A DNA stretch of 9,731 nt from Anaerolineae bacterium. GTDB taxonomy: Bacteria > Chloroflexota > Anaerolineae > SpSt-600. The position numbers and the translations under genes were made by a program. The stretch lies in contig JAPWUT010000048.1 of the NCBI GenBank assembly GCA_028275425.1, positions 1 through 9,731 on the forward strand, read 5' to 3'. Positions 6,404 through 9,731 of the stretch are shown in pieces (the stretch's first letter is position 1; every line of letters starts with the position of its first letter). The notes below the pieces were generated by a model that was given only the letters and a program-made list of their open reading frames with translations, did not search any database and was not told the origin of the DNA.

Positions 6404-8573
6404 GGCAATATACTCCCTTGCCTTAGCTTTACTTTCCTCCCTGCTCATAGCCTTAGCCAGCGAATTGGCCCGCAAAGTCAACCTTGAGATTTTGGTGACC
6501 GATTTTGAAGGCAGGCCACTTGAAGCAACCGTAGCCTGGGATGGGAGAAATTTCCAAGCCTTTGGGCGCTTAAGGCTACGGACCGAAAGGGGTAAGCATT
6601 ATTTGGAAATCCATGCGCCCGGCTACAAAAGCTTCGCCGGAGAGGTTGAGGTCCTGTCCTTCTCCTTCAACCCTCCCCTCCGCCTGAGCCTTTCCCCTCT
6701 AATCCTGGAAGGGGAAGTGCGGGATGAACTTGAAGGCTTTCCGGTAAGCGGGGCCAAAATCCGAGGAGAAAGCTTTAGCCTTGAATCCGGCCCCGATGGC
6801 CGCTTCCGGCTGGAGAAACCAACCTTGCCCTTGAGCCTATCCATCTCCTGCGAAGGATACGAAGACCTCAAGGTCGCCCTGCTTGCGGAAGATGAGCTTG
6901 CTTTCCCCCGTACTTTCCTCCTCAAGCCCAACCGAGTGGAAGGCTTCATAAGCAACGCTTACACCGGCTTACCGCTGAAAGGGGCACTGGTCCGCACCCC
7001 CGATTGGGGAACCATTTCCGACGAACAAGGCCACTTCGTCCTGAGAAGACTGGTCCCAGGAGAGGAGATATCGTTTGAAGCCGAAGGCTACTTCAGCGCC
7101 ACAATCCCCTTTAGCGGCTCTGCCCCAATAACAATCGCTCTCCGTCCCAAAGTAGTCCTGGTAGAAGTCGTGGAGAAGTTCACCCAAAAGCCCTTGCCCG
7201 GAGCTGAACTTTCCGTTAGAGGCATCGCCTTCCGCACCGACGAAAAGGGGATGGTATCGCTCTACCCACTTACCGAAGGCGATTTAATCACCGCCTCTTT
7301 CCCGGCCCATGCTTCCGCTCAGGTAGTCTTTAGGGGCGAAGAAAAGCTGACTTTGGAGCTTCCACCCTTAAATTGGGAAATCAAAGTTTACGATTCCGCC
7401 ACCGGGGAGCCCATTTCCGGGGCATGGCTTTACATCGCAGGCAAGAGGTTTGGCCCATCCCGCCACGGCAAATTGACCGTGGAAGGCGTCCCGCCTGAAG
7501 GGGAAATGGCTTTGAAAGCGCCCGGATATGCCATCCTACGCCTGAATCCTAACGGAGCGAAGTGGGAAAAAGCCTCCCTCACCTTGACTCTAACCCTCAG
7601 GCCATTCCAAGTCCGCGGGATTTACATCCCATTCGTCCTACTTGCTCGGCCCGAGAGAGTCCGGGAGCTTCTGGAGCTTGTGGATAAGACCGAGCTCAAC
7701 GCAGTGGCTGTAGATGTAAAAAGTGACCGAGGCTTTCTGGCTTGGAAATCGGTAGTTCCTTTGGCCAAAAAACTGGGGGTAATCAAGGACAGGGAAAGCC
7801 GCACCCTTGAGGAAATCCTCCGATTTTGCCGAGAAAAGGGGATTTACACCATCGCCAGGATAGTGGTTTTCAAAGATAACCCCTTAGCCTTTGGCAGGCC
7901 GGACCTTGCGGTGAAGAAGAAAGATGGGAGCATATGGCTTGATAGGGAGAATCTGGGCTGGGGGAACCCATTCCGGAAAGAGGTTTGGGATTACAACATT
8001 GCCCTGGCTAAAGAGGTGGCCGCTTTGGGCTTTGACGAAATCAACCTGGACTACATCCGTTTCCCATCCGATGGTGACCTTGGGGCTATAGCCTGGGAGG
8101 AGACGAACACCTTGGAGACCAGGACCGAAGCCTTGCGTGGCTTCCTGAAAGCAATCTCGGAAGCACTGGCTCCTTTCCCCGTTTTCCTTTCCGCCGATGT
8201 CTTCGGGCTTACCTCCTGGGTAGAAGGCGGGGGGGACATGGGCATAGGACAGCGGATTGAAGACGTATCCCCTTATGTTGACTACCTTTGCCCAATGGTT
8301 TACCCCTCAACTTTTGCCCCTGGCTCTTTGGGGTATGAAAATCCGGCCCTTTACCCTTACGAAGTCGTTTACCGTAGCACCGTTAAAGCTAAGGAGAGGA
8401 GCAAAGCCTTAGTTCGTCCTTGGCTCCAGCACTATTCCCTTTACGGTGTGACTTACGGCTTAGAGCAATTCCGAGCGCAGCGCAAAGCGGCCGAAGAAGC
8501 CGGGACCTGGGGCTGGGTATGGTGGAACGCGGGAGGATTCTACGAAGAATCCCTATTTGCTCCGGGAGAATAG
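6396..8573 (+). CDS. Secreted or membrane-anchored multidomain protein: five carboxypeptidase-regulatory-like domains and a DUF4015 (putative glycoside hydrolase) domain
   Basis: This 725-aa protein starts at GTG 6396, with GGGAG at 6384-6388 seven nt upstream, and overlaps surE by 8 nt. Residues about 5-21 are a hydrophobic stretch after MNR, a signal peptide or N-terminal anchor; there is no lipobox Cys. Five beta-sandwich modules follow at about 28-95, 103-175, 180-250, 252-322 and 326-402. Each has the pattern V.D..tG.Pl.gA.v, then DE.G.f.l, then aeGY, typical of carboxypeptidase-regulatory-like domains. Residues about 405-720 match the DUF4015 family, a putative TIM-barrel glycosyl hydrolase: GIYIPFVLLA, AVDVKSDRG (438-446), FDEINLDYIRFPSDG (546-560), LSADVFG (598-604) and PMVYPSTF (633-640). 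D552 and D601 are candidate catalytic or binding acids. The substrate is unknown; a cell-surface glycan role is inferred. The number of front modules is unusual but the protein looks intact. Confidence 0.88.
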   Translation: MNRAIYSLALALLSSLLIALASELARKVNLEILVTDFEGRPLEATVAWDGRNFQAFGRLRLRTERGKHYLEIHAPGYKSFAGEVEVLSFSFNPPLRLSLSPLILEGEVRDELEGFPVSGAKIRGESFSLESGPDGRFRLEKPTLPLSLSISCEGYEDLKVALLAEDELAFPRTFLLKPNRVEGFISNAYTGLPLKGALVRTPDWGTISDEQGHFVLRRLVPGEEISFEAEGYFSATIPFSGSAPITIALRPKVVLVEVVEKFTQKPLPGAELSVRGIAFRTDEKGMVSLYPLTEGDLITASFPAHASAQVVFRGEEKLTLELPPLNWEIKVYDSATGEPISGAWLYIAGKRFGPSRHGKLTVEGVPPEGEMALKAPGYAILRLNPNGAKWEKASLTLTLTLRPFQVRGIYIPFVLLARPERVRELLELVDKTELNAVAVDVKSDRGFLAWKSVVPLAKKLGVIKDRESRTLEEILRFCREKGIYTIARIVVFKDNPLAFGRPDLAVKKKDGSIWLDRENLGWGNPFRKEVWDYNIALAKEVAALGFDEINLDYIRFPSDGDLGAIAWEETNTLETRTEALRGFLKAISEALAPFPVFLSADVFGLTSWVEGGGDMGIGQRIEDVSPYVDYLCPMVYPSTFAPGSLGYENPALYPYEVVYRSTVKAKERSKALVRPWLQHYSLYGVTYGLEQFRAQRKAAEEAGTWGWVWWNAGGFYEESLFAPGE

Positions 8574-8599
8574 CGGATTGCAGCCAAGCTAACCCCACC

Positions 8600-9676
8600 C
8601 TATGGCCACCAGCGGGCGACGTCCTGGATGGCGCGGGCGGTTTCGGCGATGGCCTCAGCCCCGCCCAAGGCGTGGATGACCGGGACGAGGGCCCGCAGGT
8701 CCGCCAGCAGGTCACGGCGGGTGCGGCGGGCCAGGAGCGGCAGATTTTCGTCCCAGAGGGGATAGAGGGCCGGGCGTGGCAACTCGGCCAGGCGGGGAGA
8801 CAGGGCGGCCAGGGCACTGGCGCGGGCATAGGCATCCTTGATTTCCCTGGCGGCGGCCAGGGCTTTGGGCAAAAGTTCCGGCGGCAGACGCTCCGCCAGG
8901 GCGGCCAGGACGCGAGCGCGGGCATAGGCATCATTGATTTCCCTTGCTGCAGCCAGAGCTTCGGGCAAAAGTTCCGGCAAGCGCTCCGCCAGGGCGGTCA
9001 GGGCGCGGGCGCGGTCATAGGCATCTCCGATTTCCCTTGCGGCGGCCAGAGGTTCGGGCAAAAGTTCCGGCAAGCGCTCCGCCAGGGCGGTCAGGGCGCG
9101 GGCGCGGTCATAGGCATCTCCGATTTCCCTTGCGGCGGCCAGGGCTTCGGGCAAAAGTTCCGGCAGGCGCTCCGCCAGGGCGGTCAAGGCATCAGCGCGG
9201 GCATAGGCACCCTTGATTTCCCTTGCAGCGGCCAGGGCTTCGGGCAGAAGTTCCGGCGGCAGGCGCGCCACCAGGGCGATCAGGACATCGGCACGGCGCC
9301 ACTCAACGTCGATTTCCCTTGCGGCGGCCAGAGCTTCGGGTAAAAGTTCCGGCGGCAGGCGCTCCGCCAGGGCGGTCAGGGCGTCGGCGCGGCGCCACTC
9401 ATCTTTGATTTCCATGGCGGCGGCCAGGGCTTCGGGCAAAAGTTCCGGCAGGCGCTCCGCCAGGGCGGTCAAGGCAAAAGCGCGGGCATCCGCCTCTTTG
9501 ATTTCCCTTGCGGCGGCCAGAGCTTCGGGCAAAAGTTCCGGCAAGCGCTCCGCCAGGGCGGTCAAGACATCGGCGCGGGGGCTGCCCGATAGCCCCCGCC
9601 ATGGGGGCTTCGCCCCCTGGACCCCCCATTTTCCCACCCCCGTTGGCTGAGGGTTTGCCAGCGTTTTGGGCCCCAC
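8600..9676 (-). CDS. Helical-repeat protein (eight 31-32-aa repeats), probably 5'-truncated at repetitive DNA
   Basis: The open frame encodes 358 residues from a GTG at 9676, but the first 32 or so are translated intergenic repeat, and no Shine-Dalgarno precedes the GTG. The credible part begins near residue 33 (about 9580). Eight repeats fill residues 38-288, each like LTALAERLPELLPEALAAAR followed by a variable ten-residue segment (for example EWRRAD, AYDRAR, AYARAS). Two amphipathic helices per repeat suggest a HEAT- or TPR-like solenoid. A distinct C-terminal cap (289-358) contains VIHALGGAEAI and ends AIQDVARWWP. I recall such repeats and caps from Chloroflexota and cyanobacteria as C-terminal parts of larger proteins that also carry NTPase or effector domains; no such domain is present here. 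Convergent with the preceding gene, with 26 bp between stops. It may be a decaying gene fragment, or a 3' part separated from its 5' half lying beyond the window. Confidence 0.6.
   Translation of the reverse strand: MGPKTLANPQPTGVGKWGVQGAKPPWRGLSGSPRADVLTALAERLPELLPEALAAAREIKEADARAFALTALAERLPELLPEALAAAMEIKDEWRRADALTALAERLPPELLPEALAAAREIDVEWRRADVLIALVARLPPELLPEALAAAREIKGAYARADALTALAERLPELLPEALAAAREIGDAYDRARALTALAERLPELLPEPLAAAREIGDAYDRARALTALAERLPELLPEALAAAREINDAYARARVLAALAERLPPELLPKALAAAREIKDAYARASALAALSPRLAELPRPALYPLWDENLPLLARRTRRDLLADLRALVPVIHALGGAEAIAETARAIQDVARWWP
8813..9565 (-). repeat. Intragenic tandem repeat of 93/96 bp (eight units)
   Basis: Units on the minus strand are 9565-9473, 9472-9380, 9379-9284, 9283-9188, 9187-9095, 9094-9002, 9001-8909 and 8908-8813. 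Five are 93 bp and three are 96 bp, an extra proline codon giving LPPELL in place of LPELL. All preserve the frame. Units 5 and 6 differ at only 4 of 93 positions, indicating recent duplication or gene conversion. Confidence 0.9.
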
Positions 9677-9731
9677 TCGTGGCGGGGTTACAGGGGTGGG
9701 CTACTCGCCCCTCTTTTGGTTTTGTGGGGGG
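9580..9731 (-). repeat. Inverted copy of the G-rich array unit at the window edge
   Basis: Read on the minus strand, 9679 down to about 9580 is one core: CGAGTGGGGCCCAAAACGCT, then GGCAAACC, G-runs and a CCAGGGGGCGAAGCCCCCATGG-like hairpin. From 9731 to 9680 it is the type A tail of a preceding unit (ACAAAACCAAAAGAGGGGCG), so at least one more unit lies beyond the window. The homology stops abruptly at about 9580, where the helical-repeat coding sequence begins. It is inverted relative to the 4661-5560 array. Confidence 0.88.

Noticed and set aside
8420..9343. 307-codon plus-strand frame overlapping the DUF4015 gene end and antisense to the helical-repeat gene
   Set aside because: It is the shadow of high-GC tandem repeats, overlaps the real 3' end of the DUF4015 gene in another frame, and its product is low-complexity GFGQKFRQ-type repetition.

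Overview
The window looks like a chromosomal stretch from a Chloroflexota-type bacterium, possibly a thermophilic Anaerolineae-like lineage. This is an inference from gene style, from a DUF4015 protein with many carboxypeptidase-regulatory-like domains, from Leu/Ala/Pro helical repeats ending in an RWWP motif, and from dense G/C-rich intergenic repeats. No rRNA or tRNA is present to fix the taxonomy. There is no transposase, integrase, phage gene or CRISPR array.

Layout: (1) 1-2492, plus strand: the 3' end of a coiled-coil protein gene, followed after 2 nt by selB, the selenocysteine-specific elongation factor. (2) 2493-2605: a convergent intergenic gap with a perfect 14-bp inverted repeat, probably a shared terminator. 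(3) 2606-4318, minus strand: a complete long-chain acyl-CoA ligase (fadD-like) with a strong Shine-Dalgarno sequence. (4) 4369-about 4612, minus strand: a short in-frame tail resembling the C-terminus of a family 39-type glycosyltransferase or related membrane protein, cut off where repetitive DNA begins. (5) 4613-5560: a non-coding mosaic array of about six head-to-tail G-rich units of 151-177 bp. Each unit has a common core and one of two alternative tails, in the order B-A-A'-B-A-truncated. (6) 5577-8573, plus strand: a promoter, surE (5'/3'-nucleotidase, TTG start) and an overlapping gene for a secreted 725-aa protein with five beta-sandwich domains and a DUF4015 TIM-barrel-like domain. 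(7) 8600-9676, minus strand: a protein of eight 31-32-aa helical repeats. Its 5' end runs into an inverted copy of the same G-rich repeat, which continues to the window edge.

Functionally, region 1 belongs to selenoprotein synthesis, region 3 to fatty-acid activation, and region 6 couples nucleotide salvage or stress survival (SurE) with a cell-surface glycan-type enzyme. The most unusual content is the repeat family. It occurs as a structured tandem array and again, inverted, at the edge of the window, and in both places it abuts what looks like a gene missing its 5' part (the glycosyltransferase tail and the helical-repeat protein). The two sites are inverted relative to each other and bracket surE and the DUF4015 gene. 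I see a repeat-driven rearrangement signature and a possible fragment of a repeat-sensor protein, but no complete new system that can be demonstrated from this sequence alone.
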